From Demequina sp. NBRC 110055 (GTDB taxonomy: Bacteria; Actinomycetota; Actinomycetes; Actinomycetales; Demequinaceae): a stretch of DNA of 64,000 nt. The stretch is from assembly GCF_002090135.1 (NCBI RefSeq), contig NZ_BBRL01000006.1:176605-240604 (forward strand), in the 5' to 3' direction. This document shows positions 26,258 through 34,797 of the stretch, piece by piece. Position 1 is the stretch's first letter; the number at the start of each line of letters is the position of its first letter. The notes under the pieces were generated by a model. It saw nothing but the letters and a program-made list of their open reading frames with translations, did no database searches and was not told the DNA's origin. A program made the translations under genes and the position numbers.

Positions 26258-27331
26258 CTACTGGCCGCGTTCGGCGTCCGGGTCGAACGGGCGGCCCGAG
26301 CGGGTGCCTGAGTCGGTCGCGTCGGAGGTAGCGTCCTCGACCTCCTGCTTGGCCAGACGCAATGCCTCGGCGGGATCGGTGAGGGCCGAGGTGATGCGCG
26401 ACTTGCGCTCCTTGCCACGCTCGGGGTCGCGGCCCAGCGGCTCGAGCTCCTCTTCCTGGCCGAAGGCCGCGGAGATGGACTTGAGCGCGCCCGTGAACTC
26501 GGTGGGAACGAACCAGATCTTGTTCGACTCGGTCTTCGCGATCTCGGGCAGCACCTGCAGGTACTGGTAGGCGAGCAGCTTGGAGTCGGCGTCGCCCTCG
26601 TGGATGGCGTCGAACACCTGCAGGATCGCGCGCGCCTCACCCTCGGCGGTGAGGATCGCGGCCTGCGCGTCACCCTCGGCCTTGAGGATCGCCGACTGCT
26701 TCTGACCCTCGGCCTCGAGGATCTGTGACTGCTTCACACCCTCGGCGGTGAGGATCGCGGCGCGGCGGTCACGCTCGGCGCGCATCTGCTTCTCCATCGA
26801 GTCCTTCACGGACAGCGGCGGGTCGATCGCCTTGAGCTCGACGCGGCCCACGCGGATGCCCCACTTGCCGGTCGCCTCGTCGAGCACCGAGCGCAGTTGA
26901 CCGTTGATCTGGTCGCGGCTGGTGAGCGTCTGCTCGAGGTCCATGGTGCCGATGACGTTACGGATCGTCGTGACAGTGAGCTGCTGCATACCGACGATGT
27001 AGTTGGCGATCTCATAGACGGCGGCGCGGGCGTCGGTGACCTGGAAGTAGATCACCGTGTCGATTTCGACGACGAGGTTGTCCGAGGTGATCACGGACTG
27101 CGGCGGGAAGGACACGACCTGCTCACGCATGTCGACCTTCTGGCGCACCTTGTCGATGAACGGGACCAGCAGGTGCATGCCGGCCTGCATGGTGCGGCTG
27201 TAGCGGCCCAGGCGCTCGACCACGCGGGTCTCCGCCTGCGGCACGATCTGGATAGCGCGCGCGATCGCCACGATGACGAACAGCGCGAAGGCAATCGCGA
27301 GCACGATCGCAATGACTTGGGTGACGGTCAC
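26258..27331 (-). CDS. SPFH/Band 7 (stomatin-like) membrane protein
   Basis: A 357-residue QmcA/stomatin-type protein: one N-terminal membrane helix (about 3-25), the SPFH domain (VVERLGRYSRTMQAGMHLLVPF onward) and a helical region with AEG repeats (TAEGVKQSQ, EAEGQKQSA, KAEGDAQAA; about 200-250). It forms ring assemblies in membrane microdomains. The GTG start (27329-27331) follows the NfeD stop by one base with GGGGGAG upstream. The nfeD-SPFH pairing is widely conserved and suggests a joint role in membrane organisation or quality control. Confidence 0.92.
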   Translation of the reverse strand: MTVTQVIAIVLAIAFALFVIVAIARAIQIVPQAETRVVERLGRYSRTMQAGMHLLVPFIDKVRQKVDMREQVVSFPPQSVITSDNLVVEIDTVIYFQVTDARAAVYEIANYIVGMQQLTVTTIRNVIGTMDLEQTLTSRDQINGQLRSVLDEATGKWGIRVGRVELKAIDPPLSVKDSMEKQMRAERDRRAAILTAEGVKQSQILEAEGQKQSAILKAEGDAQAAILTAEGEARAILQVFDAIHEGDADSKLLAYQYLQVLPEIAKTESNKIWFVPTEFTGALKSISAAFGQEEELEPLGRDPERGKERKSRITSALTDPAEALRLAKQEVEDATSDATDSGTRSGRPFDPDAERGQ

Positions 27332-27332
27332 G

Positions 27333-27770
27333 TCACTCCCCCTTTTCCGGAGCGACGATCGCCGTCGCTCCCCTAATGGCCACGATGGTGACCTCTGTTC
27401 CCTCGAGGATCTCGGGCGCGTCGTCCTCAGTGCGCGCGCTCCAGACCTCGCCGGACACCTTGATGCGGCCGCTGGTCTCGGTGACGATGTCGAGGGCGCG
27501 TGCGGCCGCGCCGACCAGCGCCGCCGTGTTGGTCTCGACCAACTCACCCTTGCGGCGTAGCGACTTCAACAGATAGGGCCGCAGCGCAAAGAGCAGCAGC
27601 ACCGCGACCACGCAGGCAATGATGATGCACAGCCATAGCGGGGCACCCAGGAGCGCCGCGGTGCCGCCCGCGATGGCTCCTCCAGCCAGCATCGCAAACG
27701 TGAGGTCGAGGGTGAAGACCTCGACGATACCGAGGGCCATTGCCCCGATGAACCACCACATGGAATCCAC
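27333..27770 (-). CDS. nfeD: NfeD-like membrane protein
   Basis: A 145-residue short NfeD protein with three or four hydrophobic segments (about 3-75) and a C-terminal OB-fold domain (about 85-145, GRIKVSGEVWSARTE). It is encoded just upstream of, and works with, the SPFH protein. The GTG at 27768-27770 has AGGAGG 8 bases upstream; a GTG three codons earlier overlaps that ribosome-binding site and is unlikely. TAGGTT lies further upstream as the -10. Confidence 0.9.
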   Translation of the reverse strand: MDSMWWFIGAMALGIVEVFTLDLTFAMLAGGAIAGGTAALLGAPLWLCIIIACVVAVLLLFALRPYLLKSLRRKGELVETNTAALVGAAARALDIVTETSGRIKVSGEVWSARTEDDAPEILEGTEVTIVAIRGATAIVAPEKGE

Positions 27771-27791
27771 GCGGACCACCTCCTGCTTCGA

Positions 27792-27797
27792 AACCTA
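27792..27797 (-). promoter_or_regulatory. -10 element of nfeD-SPFH
   Basis: TAGGTT on the minus strand, upstream of the AGGAGG ribosome-binding site; a short leader of about 14 bases is expected. Confidence 0.45.
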
Positions 27798-27816
27798 GCA
27801 GGGGCGACGCGCCAGC

Positions 27817-27851
27817 GGCATCGGCCGTGGGGACGAGGACGGGCATCGGCC
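27817..27851. repeat. Tandem core-motif copies GGCATCGGCC
   Basis: Two direct copies of GGCATCGGCCGT start 25 bases apart (27817 and 27842), in the gap between tauE and nfeD. Neither has the full 14-base form. Confidence 0.7.
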
Positions 27852-27890
27852 GTAAGGTCGGCGGCCGACGCCCGGGTCGGGGTGGCGGCG

Positions 27891-28796
27891 TCAGTCGGAC
27901 GTGAGGGCGGGGGCCTGCGCGCGTGCGGCAATAGCGTCGCGCCGGTGAGCCCTCCAGGACCACGCGACCGCGCCGACCCACAGGGCGACGATCGCCGCAT
28001 AGACGGCCGTCTGGGCCACACCCGCGACCGGAATGATTTCCGCGCGAATGAGCGTGCGGGTGTTGGTGAGGATGATGAGCCCTCCCACGGCCGCACCCAG
28101 GAGGCGGGGCGGGATGATGCGCACCAGCCAGGCGGCGATCGGCGCGGCGAGCAGACCGCCCGCCAGGAGCGAGAGGACCCAGCCCGCGTCGATCCCCGCG
28201 GTGCCGATGCCGAGAAGGAAGCCCAGGGAGGCCGCCAGCGCCACTAGAAACTCGCTGGTGTCGATCGAGCCAATCACCTTGCGCGGCTCCATGCGCCCCG
28301 ACGCCAGCAGCGCAGGAGTGCCGACCGGCCCCCACCCGCCACCACCGGTGGCGTCCACGAAACCGGCGACGAGGCCGAGGGGCGCCAGGAACCGCTTGCC
28401 GAGCGGGCGACGGTCGGGGGCGACGCGCACGCCCCACAGCGTGAAGCGCAGCAGGACGTACACACCGAGGGCGAGAAGCACGATGGCCATCACCGGGGCA
28501 GCCACCTCGGTCGACAGATTCGACAACACCGTGGCACCGAGGAAGGCACCCGCGGCGCCGGGAATCCCGACACGTCGCACGACCCGCCAGTCCACGTTGC
28601 CGAGCTTCCAGTGAGCCGCGCCACTGGCGAGGGTTGTCCCCACCTCGGCGAGATGGACGGTCGCCGATGCCGCGGCCGGGCTGATCCCGGCCGCCAGCAA
28701 CAGGGTGGTCGATGTGACGCCGTAGGCCATGCCCAGCGAGCCGTCGACGAGTTGAGCTCCAAAACCGATGAGGGCGAGGACAACGAGGGAGCGCAC
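27891..28796 (-). CDS. TauE/SafE-family sulfite or organosulfur exporter
   Basis: A 301-residue permease with about eight helices in two related halves; each half has the family's conserved segment (GSLGMAYGVTSTTLLLAAGISP and GFVDATGGGGWGPVGTPALLAS). These proteins move sulfite, thiosulfate or small sulfonates. The GTG at 28794-28796 has GGGAGG 5 bases upstream; a GTG two codons earlier overlaps it. An Rrf2 regulator gene lies directly upstream with palindromic operator-like sites between, as in sulfur-responsive TauE loci. Confidence 0.88.
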   Translation of the reverse strand: MRSLVVLALIGFGAQLVDGSLGMAYGVTSTTLLLAAGISPAAASATVHLAEVGTTLASGAAHWKLGNVDWRVVRRVGIPGAAGAFLGATVLSNLSTEVAAPVMAIVLLALGVYVLLRFTLWGVRVAPDRRPLGKRFLAPLGLVAGFVDATGGGGWGPVGTPALLASGRMEPRKVIGSIDTSEFLVALAASLGFLLGIGTAGIDAGWVLSLLAGGLLAAPIAAWLVRIIPPRLLGAAVGGLIILTNTRTLIRAEIIPVAGVAQTAVYAAIVALWVGAVAWSWRAHRRDAIAARAQAPALTSD

Positions 28797-28860
28797 GGCC
28801 ACCTCCCGGGGACAGCGGCGCGGCGGCGCCGGAGGCGATCCTCATCGCCTCACGCCGCAC

Positions 28861-28910
28861 ATTACCTAGTTTCCTAGTAGGAAACAATACCTACTTCAAG
28901 AGTAGGAATT
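28861..28910 (-). promoter_or_regulatory. Operator-like palindromes upstream of tauE
   Basis: Two dyads lie in the AT-richer gap between rrf2 and tauE: a perfect 15-base TTTCCTAGTAGGAAA (28870-28884) and CCTACT-N5-AGTAGG (28890-28906). A -10-like TAGGTAAT (28861-28868, minus) follows them. They share CCTA/TAGG half-sites and are the natural candidate targets of the neighbouring Rrf2 protein. Confidence 0.65.
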
Positions 28911-29368
28911 TAGGGGTTGGTCCAGGCCCCCTCATCGGCGAGGAGGGCACGCACGTCGCGAGGGAGGCTGCCCGACGCAAGGTCCGCGAGCGTGACGGCC
29001 TCGAGTACCGCGCGAACGTTCGCCCGCAGCGCCACCCACACGTCGATCAGCGGTGCGGCGGGGCCTTGATAGTCGAGCTCCGAGGGACGCTCCCCGCGCA
29101 CGAACACGAGCGGACCGTCGACGGCACGCACCACATCGGCCACGGAGATCTGGGCGGCGTCCCGGGCGAGCCGATAGCCGCCACCGAGGCCTCGCTGGCT
29201 GACGACCAGGCCCTCCGCTCTCAGCGCCGTGAGGATCGCCTCGAGGAACTTCCGGGGAATCTGCTGCGTGGCCGCGAGGTCCTCGGCGGTGCGGGGCGCG
29301 CCGTCCAATGAGGCTGCAAGCTCCGCCGCCGCCCTCACCGCGTAATCGGCCTTCGCGGAGATCCTCAT
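28910..29368 (-). CDS. Rrf2-family transcriptional regulator without cysteines
   Basis: A 152-residue winged-helix protein starting MRISAKADYAVRAAAELA, with recognition region VSQRGLGGGYRLARDAAQISVADVVRAVDG. Fe-S-sensing members (IscR, NsrR, RsrR) carry three cysteines or equivalent ligands; this protein has no cysteine at all, which fits CymR-like or other non-Fe-S sensors. Its place between an ABC ATPase gene (4-base gap) and tauE suggests a sulfur-metabolite signal. Likely self- and tauE-repressing through the palindromes downstream. Confidence 0.88.
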   Translation of the reverse strand: MRISAKADYAVRAAAELAASLDGAPRTAEDLAATQQIPRKFLEAILTALRAEGLVVSQRGLGGGYRLARDAAQISVADVVRAVDGPLVFVRGERPSELDYQGPAAPLIDVWVALRANVRAVLEAVTLADLASGSLPRDVRALLADEGAWTNP

Positions 29369-29372
29369 CAGC

Positions 29373-30155
29373 TCAGGCGCGGCGGGCGGCCCAGCGGCCG
29401 GCCACCTCGGTGAGCGTCACGGGCATGCCGTACGTCGCGGTGAGGTTCTCCGAGGTGATGGTCTCGTGCAGTGCTCCGGCGGCAACGATCCGTCCCTCAC
29501 GCAGCAGCATCGCGTGGGTGAAGTCGACCGGAATCTCCTCGACGTGGTGCGTGACCAGCACCATCGCGGGCGAGCGGTAGTCGCCGGCGAGTTCGGTGAG
29601 GGCGCCGAGGAGCTCCTCACGTCCTCCCAGGTCGAGGCCCGCAGCGGGCTCGTCGAGCAACAGCAGTTCGGGGTCCGCCATGAGGGCGCGGCCGATCTGG
29701 ACCCGCTTGCGTTCGCCCTCCGACAGCGTCCAGAACCGACGTGCGGCGAAACCCTGCATGCCGAAGGCGGCGAGCAGCGCCTCCGCGCGCTCGACGTCGA
29801 CGTCCTCGTACTCCTCACGCCAGCGTCCGGTCACACCGTGCGCGGCGGTCATCACCACATCGAGCACAGTCTCGTCGGCGGGAATGCGGTCCGCGAGCGC
29901 CGCCGAGGTCAGGCCCACCCGAATCCGCAGGTCCTGCACATCGGCACGGCCCAGCGTCGCGTCAAGGATCGTGGCCTCGCCCGAGCTGGGGTGCATACGC
30001 GCCGACGCGATCGAGATCAGCGACGTCTTGCCCGCGCCGTTGGGGCCCAGGATGACCCAGCGATCGGCGGAGTCCACGCTCCAGTTGATGTCGGACAGGA
30101 TGGCGTTGTCGGAGCGACGCAGCCCCACGCCCTGGAACCTCAGCACCTCGGTCAT
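29373..30155 (-). CDS. ABC transporter ATP-binding protein
   Basis: A 260-residue single ATPase with Walker A GPNGAGKTS (about 37-45), signature LSEGERKRVQIGRAL, Walker B LLLLDEPAAGLD and H-loop VLVTHHVEEI. No permease gene is adjacent. The sequence resembles the stand-alone ModF/YlmA-like ATPases, which often lack a dedicated permease, so a regulatory role is also possible. TAGGCT ends 9 bases before the ATG and contains the glgA stop codon. It is the first gene of a run with rrf2 and tauE. Confidence 0.85.
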   Translation of the reverse strand: MTEVLRFQGVGLRRSDNAILSDINWSVDSADRWVILGPNGAGKTSLISIASARMHPSSGEATILDATLGRADVQDLRIRVGLTSAALADRIPADETVLDVVMTAAHGVTGRWREEYEDVDVERAEALLAAFGMQGFAARRFWTLSEGERKRVQIGRALMADPELLLLDEPAAGLDLGGREELLGALTELAGDYRSPAMVLVTHHVEEIPVDFTHAMLLREGRIVAAGALHETITSENLTATYGMPVTLTEVAGRWAARRA

Positions 30156-30164
30156 GATGCGTTC

Positions 30165-30170
30165 AGCCTA
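30165..30170 (-). promoter_or_regulatory. -10 element for the ABC ATPase-rrf2 unit
   Basis: TAGGCT on the minus strand; its TAG is the glgA stop codon. It ends 9 bases before the ATG. Confidence 0.4.
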
Positions 30171-31370
30171 GTCCGTGAGTTCCTGGTAGAGCGCCAGCGT
30201 GCGCTCCCCGATCGTGTGCCACGAGAAGTGCTCGGTGGCACGTGCGCGACCGACCGCTCCCCACTCGCGGGCGCGGTCCAGGTCGGACACGGCATCGGCG
30301 AGCGCGGCTCCCAGGTCGGCCACGAACGCGTCCGCGTCCTTGGGGGTACCAGTGCCGTCGTCCACCTGGTCGATCGGCACGAGGATGCCCGTCTCGCCGT
30401 CCACCACGACCTCGGGGATGCCGCCGGTTGCGGTGGCGACGACGGGCAGGCCCACCGCCATCGCCTCGAGGTTCACGATGCCCAGCGGCTCGTACACGCT
30501 GGGGCACACGAACGCGGTGCACGCGTCCAGCACGGCGACCAGCTCAGGGCGCGGCAGGTGCTTGTCGATCCAGATCACGCCGTCGCGCTTGGCACGCAGC
30601 TCTTCGACCAGACCGGTGACCTCCGCCATGATCTCCTTCGTGTCGGGCGCGCCGGCGCACAGCACGATCTGCACCTCGGGCGGCAGCGACTCGACAGCGC
30701 GAAGGAAGTACGGAAGGCCCTTCTGGCGCGTGATGCGGCCCACGAACACCAACGCCGGGCGCGACGGGTCGATGCCCCAGTCGGCGACCACGGCATCGGC
30801 CGCCTGCCGTTCCTCGTCGGTGGACGGCGCCGCCCACGCGTCGACATCGATGCCGTTGTGAATCACGTGCACCTTGTCGGGGTCAACGTTCGGGTACGAG
30901 CGCAGCACGTCACGGCGCATGCCGCCGGATACGGCGATGATGGCATCGGCATTCTCATAGGCCGTGCGTTCGATCCACGACGACACCTGATAGCCGCCGC
31001 CGAGCTGCTCGGCCTTCCACGGTCGCAGCGGCTCGAGCGAGTGCGCAGAAATGACGTGGGGGATGCCGTGGAGCTTGGCCGCGAGATGGCCAGCCATGTT
31101 CGCGTACCACGTGTGCGAGTGGACCAGGTCGGCGCCTTCGCAGTCCTTCGCCATGGGTAGGTTGTGCGCGAGCACGTCGAGTGAGGCATCGCCGACTCCG
31201 CCTCCGAGCGGGTCGTATCCGACCACACCGTCTTCCTCGCGGGGGCCGTCGAAGGCCCGCACGGTGACATCGATGTGGTCGCGCAGCACGGCAGCCAATT
31301 CGGTGACGTGGACGCCTGCGCCTCCGTAGACGTGGGGCGGGTACTCGCGGGTAAGGATGTCTGCACGCAT
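30168..31370 (-). CDS. glgA: Glycogen synthase GlgA (GlgM-type, GT4)
   Basis: A 400-residue GT4 glycosyltransferase closely like Rv1212c, which makes maltose-1-phosphate from ADP-glucose and glucose-1-phosphate for the GlgE pathway and may extend alpha-glucan. The N-terminus MRADILTREYPPHVYGGAGVHVTELA contains the acceptor-side glycine loop, and the C-terminal domain has VFVGRITRQKGLPYFL and the donor-binding CPSVYEPLGIVNLEAMA with the retaining Glu pair. The ATG at 31368-31370 follows TAGCGT by 7 bases; an ATG 14 codons upstream is unlikely. Divergent from glgC, which makes its ADP-glucose. Confidence 0.94.
   Translation of the reverse strand: MRADILTREYPPHVYGGAGVHVTELAAVLRDHIDVTVRAFDGPREEDGVVGYDPLGGGVGDASLDVLAHNLPMAKDCEGADLVHSHTWYANMAGHLAAKLHGIPHVISAHSLEPLRPWKAEQLGGGYQVSSWIERTAYENADAIIAVSGGMRRDVLRSYPNVDPDKVHVIHNGIDVDAWAAPSTDEERQAADAVVADWGIDPSRPALVFVGRITRQKGLPYFLRAVESLPPEVQIVLCAGAPDTKEIMAEVTGLVEELRAKRDGVIWIDKHLPRPELVAVLDACTAFVCPSVYEPLGIVNLEAMAVGLPVVATATGGIPEVVVDGETGILVPIDQVDDGTGTPKDADAFVADLGAALADAVSDLDRAREWGAVGRARATEHFSWHTIGERTLALYQELTD
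30788..30801. repeat. CCACGGCATCGGCC motif copy inside glgA
   Basis: Exact 14-mer; on the glgA strand it encodes Ala-Asp-Ala-Val (AADAVVADWG) in the interdomain region. Confidence 0.8.
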
Positions 31371-31377
31371 GTGGCCC

Positions 31378-31435
31378 ACGCTAGCCGCGTCCTGGGCGTG
31401 TGACCTGTTCACTCGCCGGGCATGGCGCCTATGCT
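31378..31435. promoter_or_regulatory. Divergent leaderless promoters of glgA and glgC
   Basis: TAGCGT on the minus strand (31378-31383) ends 7 bases before the glgA ATG; TATGCT on the plus strand (31430-31435) ends 6 bases before the glgC ATG. The 71-base shared region would allow joint control. Confidence 0.5.
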
Positions 31436-31441
31436 GGGCAT

Positions 31442-32683
31442 ATGCCAGCGCCGAAAGTTCTCGCCATCGTCCTTGCCGGAGGTGAGGGCAAGCGCCTGAT
31501 GCCCCTCACCGCGGCCCGAGCCAAGCCCGCGGTACCGTTCGGCGGCACCTACCGACTGGTGGACTTCGCCCTGTCCAACCTGGTGAACTCGCGCTATCTG
31601 CATGTCGTCGTGCTGACCCAGTACAAGTCGCACTCGATGGACCGTCACATCGCCCGCACGTGGCGCATGTCGCCGCTTCTAGGCAACTATGTGGCCCCGG
31701 TGCCCGCGCAGCAGCGTCGCGGCAAGCACTGGTACCTCGGCTCCGCCGATGCGATCTATCAGACCGTCAACATCATCGAGGACGAGAGCCCCGACTATGT
31801 GGTCATCGTGGGTGCCGACCACGTGTACCGCATGGACTTCTCGCAGATGGTCGACAAGCACATCGAGACCGGCGCGGACTTCTCCGTCGCGGGCATCCGT
31901 CAACCGATTGAGCTGGCCGACCAGTTCGGCGTCATCGACGTCGACAAGGATCGCCCAGGCTTCATCAAGGCCTTCCTCGAGAAGCCCACCGAGCCCGAAG
32001 GTCTGCCCGACTCGCCTCAAGAGGTGCTCGCGTCGATGGGCAACTACGTCGCCACCGTGGGTCCGCTGCTTGAGGCCTTGAAGGCCGATGCCGAGTCCGC
32101 GACCTCCAAGCACGACATGGGAGGCGACATCGTCCCTCACTTCGTCGACAAGGGCACGTGCGGGTTCTACGACTTCGTCGACAACGACGTCCCCGGCTCG
32201 ACCGACCGCGACCGCAACTACTGGCGCGACGTCGGGACGCTCGACTCGTACTACGACGCTCACATGGACCTCATCGCGGTCATGCCGATCTTCAACGTGT
32301 ACAACCACGAGTGGCCGCTGCACCAGGGACTCATCACCGAGCCGCCGGCGAAGTTCATTCACTCCGAGGAGGGCCGCCTGGGCCACGCCGCGGACTCGAT
32401 CGTCTCCCCCGGAGTGATCGTCTCCGGCGCGACGGTGACGGGCTCCGTCCTGTCCCCCGGCGTGCGCCTGCACTCCTGGTCCACCGTGTCCGACTCGGTG
32501 TTGCTCGACCACGTCATCGTCAACCGTCACGCCCAGGTGCACCGCGCCATCCTCGACAAGAACGTCATCATCGAAGAGGGTGCCCGCGTCGGCATCGACC
32601 GTCAGTCCGACCTGGAGCGCGGCTTCACCGTCACCGAATCCGGCATCACGGTGGTGCCCAAGGGCACGGTCGTCACCGCATGA
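31442..32683 (+). CDS. glgC: Glucose-1-phosphate adenylyltransferase GlgC
   Basis: GlgC (413 aa; 404 in M. tuberculosis) makes ADP-glucose from ATP and glucose-1-phosphate, the committed step of glycogen and alpha-glucan synthesis. The pyrophosphorylase signature [26 protein letters not shown] is at the N-terminus; [10 protein letters not shown] and the ADP-glucose loop follow. The C-terminal left-handed beta-helix (about 290-413, with hexapeptide-like [20 protein letters not shown]) is intact. Leaderless start by the TATGCT -10. The stop overlaps the serB start as ATGA. Confidence 0.96.
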   Translation: MPAPKVLAIVLAGGEGKRLMPLTAARAKPAVPFGGTYRLVDFALSNLVNSRYLHVVVLTQYKSHSMDRHIARTWRMSPLLGNYVAPVPAQQRRGKHWYLGSADAIYQTVNIIEDESPDYVVIVGADHVYRMDFSQMVDKHIETGADFSVAGIRQPIELADQFGVIDVDKDRPGFIKAFLEKPTEPEGLPDSPQEVLASMGNYVATVGPLLEALKADAESATSKHDMGGDIVPHFVDKGTCGFYDFVDNDVPGSTDRDRNYWRDVGTLDSYYDAHMDLIAVMPIFNVYNHEWPLHQGLITEPPAKFIHSEEGRLGHAADSIVSPGVIVSGATVTGSVLSPGVRLHSWSTVSDSVLLDHVIVNRHAQVHRAILDKNVIIEEGARVGIDRQSDLERGFTVTESGITVVPKGTVVTA

Positions 32684-33312
32684 CTGGACGCCTCATCGTC
32701 CTCGACGTGGATTCCACCCTCATCACGTCCGAGGTCATCGAGTTGATTGCTGCCCGCGCGGGGACCCAGGACGAGGTGGCGGCGGTCACCGAGGCGGCCA
32801 TGCGCGGCGAGATCGACTTCGCCGAGTCGCTGCGTCAGCGCGTAGCGACCCTCGCGGGTGTGCCGGACACGGTGTTTGCCGATGTGCTCCACGAGGTGCG
32901 CTTCACGCCTGGCGCCGAAGAACTGGTGGCGACGCTGCAGGACGAGGGGTGGACGGCGGCGCTCGTCTCGGGCGGTTTCATCGAGGTCGTCGAGCCGCTG
33001 GCCGCACGCATCGGCATCACGCATTTTCGCGCCAACCGGCTCGAGGTGGTCGACGGCCAGCTCACGGGCCGTACCGTCGGCCCCGTGATCGACCGGGCCG
33101 CGAAGGCTCAGGCGCTACGCGAGTACGCGGCCCAGTTGGGCCTGTCCCCCGCCGACTGCGTGGCCGTGGGCGACGGCGCCAATGATCTGGATATGATGGC
33201 CGTCGCCGGCCTTGGCGTCGCCTTTAACGCCAAGCCGGTGGTGCAACATCAGGCGGACGTCGCGGTCAATGCGCCGACGCTGGCGGCCGTGCTCGACGTC
33301 ATCGAGCGCTAA
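32680..33312 (+). CDS. serB: Phosphoserine phosphatase SerB (short form)
   Basis: A 210-residue HAD phosphatase completing serine synthesis from phosphoserine. DVDSTL gives the nucleophile Asp9 and acid/base Asp11; motif II is ALVSGGF and the metal-binding motif IV is [11 protein letters not shown]. The regulatory ACT domains of mycobacterial SerB2 are absent, so this is the catalytic core only. The start overlaps glgC by 4 bases, and a strong bidirectional hairpin follows the stop. Confidence 0.93.
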   Translation: MTGRLIVLDVDSTLITSEVIELIAARAGTQDEVAAVTEAAMRGEIDFAESLRQRVATLAGVPDTVFADVLHEVRFTPGAEELVATLQDEGWTAALVSGGFIEVVEPLAARIGITHFRANRLEVVDGQLTGRTVGPVIDRAAKAQALREYAAQLGLSPADCVAVGDGANDLDMMAVAGLGVAFNAKPVVQHQADVAVNAPTLAAVLDVIER

Positions 33313-33322
33313 CTTCTCCCCC

Positions 33323-33378
33323 CACACAAGCGAGGGCCGATGCCGTGGTCACCCACGGCATCGGCCCTCGCTTGTGTG
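33323..33378. terminator. Bidirectional terminator built from an inverted pair of 14-mer motifs
   Basis: A perfect 26-base stem (33323-33348 with 33353-33378) closed by the loop TCAC lies between the convergent serB and sixA genes. The loop-proximal 14 bases of each arm are exact GGCCGATGCCGTGG / CCACGGCATCGGCC copies. The same loop and inner 19 base pairs recur at 44410-44451. Confidence 0.9.
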
Positions 33379-33380
33379 CC

Positions 33381-33887
33381 TTAAACGTCGCGGCCGGAGA
33401 TGACCTTCACGAGCCGCGCCGAACCGGAGCCGAGCTCGGCCCACGCACCGTCGTACTCGAGAATCGCGGCGCAACCGGTGTTGAGGCCGAGCGCAATGTT
33501 CTTGAGCGCGGCGGTCTCGGAACCGTCGCCGGCGAGATAGGCGGTGGTGCGCGACGACGTGGGCTCGTGGCCCACCATCACGACCACGTCGGCGTCACCG
33601 GCGGTGCGGGCCACGTCGAGCAGGCCCTCGACATCGGTCTCGTAGAGGTCGTCGACCACGCGTGTGTCGACCTCACCGAAGGCGTTGGCCATGAGCTTCC
33701 ACGTCTGTTGCGTGCGCAGCGACGGGGACACGAACGCGACGGTGGGCGCGTAGCCCGCGGCCGCGAGCTCCTGGCCCAACTTGGTGGAGGCCTGACGCCC
33801 GATGAGTTCGAGCGGGCGGTCCATGTCGTTGCCATAGTCGGCAGGGCTCTCCGCCTTGGCGTGGCGGGCGATGATAAGGGTCGGCAT
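33381..33887 (-). CDS. SixA-like histidine phosphatase family protein
   Basis: A 168-residue branch-2-like phosphoglycerate-mutase-fold phosphatase. The N-terminal RHAK (LIIARHAKAESP) carries the phosphoaccepting His, RTQQTW the second Arg, and MVGHEPTSS the second catalytic His. SixA removes phosphate from phosphohistidine phosphotransfer proteins; here the target is unknown. The ATG at 33885-33887 follows the fabI stop by two bases; a GTG two codons upstream overlaps that stop (GTGA). It sits downstream of the InhA-type gene, an arrangement common in Micrococcales. Confidence 0.86.
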   Translation of the reverse strand: MPTLIIARHAKAESPADYGNDMDRPLELIGRQASTKLGQELAAAGYAPTVAFVSPSLRTQQTWKLMANAFGEVDTRVVDDLYETDVEGLLDVARTAGDADVVVMVGHEPTSSRTTAYLAGDGSETAALKNIALGLNTGCAAILEYDGAWAELGSGSARLVKVISGRDV

Positions 33888-33889
33888 AG

Positions 33890-34657
33890 TCACTGTCCCA
33901 TCGCGTGGACGCCACCATCCACGTGGATCATCTCTCCCGTGGTGGCCGGGAACCAGTCGGACAACAGGGCGGTAACGGTGCGGGCGGTGGGCTCCGTGGC
34001 CGAGGAGTCCCAGCCCAGCGGCGCGCGCTTGGACCAGTTTCCCTCCATCTGCTCGAAGCCGGGGATGTGCTTCGCAGCGGTGGTCTTGATCGGGCCCGCC
34101 GAGACCAGGTTGGCACGGATGCCGTGCTCGCCGAGATCGCGGGCGAGGTAGCGGTTGACCGCCTCCATCGCGGCCTTGGCCACACCCATCCAGTCGTAGA
34201 CGGGCCACGCGAAACGGCCGTCAAAGGTGAGGCCCACGATCGAGGAGCCCGGCACCATCAGCGGCAGCGCCGCCTGCGCGAGCGCCTTCAGCGAGTACGA
34301 CGAGATCTGCACGGCGGTCGAGACGTCGTCCCACTCGCCCGACATGAAGTTGCCGCCCATCACGGACTGCGGGGCGAAACCGATCGAGTGCACCACGCCG
34401 TCCAGATGCGGCACGTGCTCGCGCACCTTGTCCGCGAGCGCGGCGAGGTGCTCGGGGTCCGTCACGTCGAGTTCAACGACGGGGGCCTCGACGGGGAGGC
34501 GCCGTCCCATCGCCTGCGTGATCTTGAGCGAGCGGCCCACACCCGTGAGAACCACGGTCGCACCCTGCTCCTGGCACAGGCGCGCGACCTCGAAGGCGAT
34601 CGAGCCCTCGGTCAGCACGCCGGTCACCAGGATGTTCTTGCCATCAAGCATTCCCAT
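33890..34657 (-). CDS. fabI: Enoyl-[ACP] reductase FabI (InhA-type)
   Basis: A 255-residue NADH-dependent enoyl reductase of fatty acid elongation, close to mycobacterial InhA. The N-terminus MLDGKNILVTGVLTEGSIAF has the SDR-like cofactor loop with the InhA-type serine; DGVVHSIGFAPQ and the catalytic FDGRFAWPVYDWMGVAKAAME (Tyr-x6-Lys) are present. AAGGAGAG six bases before the ATG at 34655-34657 sets the start. In mycobacteria fabG1 lies immediately upstream in the same operon; here uraA and its own promoter separate the two. Confidence 0.95.
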   Translation of the reverse strand: MGMLDGKNILVTGVLTEGSIAFEVARLCQEQGATVVLTGVGRSLKITQAMGRRLPVEAPVVELDVTDPEHLAALADKVREHVPHLDGVVHSIGFAPQSVMGGNFMSGEWDDVSTAVQISSYSLKALAQAALPLMVPGSSIVGLTFDGRFAWPVYDWMGVAKAAMEAVNRYLARDLGEHGIRANLVSAGPIKTTAAKHIPGFEQMEGNWSKRAPLGWDSSATEPTARTVTALLSDWFPATTGEMIHVDGGVHAMGQ

Positions 34658-34680
34658 GAAGTCTCTCCTTATCCGTGATG

Positions 34681-34745
34681 AGCCTAGCGCCGACGACACG
34701 TCCCGGCCCGCGCCGCCGCGGCGCGCCTCGCGGAGCCAGTAGATT
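34681..34745. promoter_or_regulatory. Divergent promoters of fabI and uraA
   Basis: TAGGCT on the minus strand (34681-34686) and TAGATT on the plus strand (34740-34745). Unlike most genes nearby, both give leadered transcripts with good ribosome-binding sites (AAGGAGAG and AAGGAG). Confidence 0.45.
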
Positions 34746-34797
34746 GTGCGCCGGGAGCGCGGCGCGCGCGGGGAGATACCGACTCAAGGAGACACGC

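Noticed and set aside
27842..27851. Tandem core motifs upstream of nfeD as a regulator site
   Set aside because: The same core occurs about 30 times in the window in unrelated contexts, so a gene-specific operator role is not supported.
31371..31412. ATG at 31410-31412 as the start of glgA
   Set aside because: It would add 14 non-conserved residues and lies upstream of the -10 element that fits the ATG at 31368-31370.
33323..33378. Long hairpin read as a CRISPR repeat or small RNA gene
   Set aside because: There is no array of spaced direct repeats; the hairpin lies between two convergent stop codons, and a terminator explains it.
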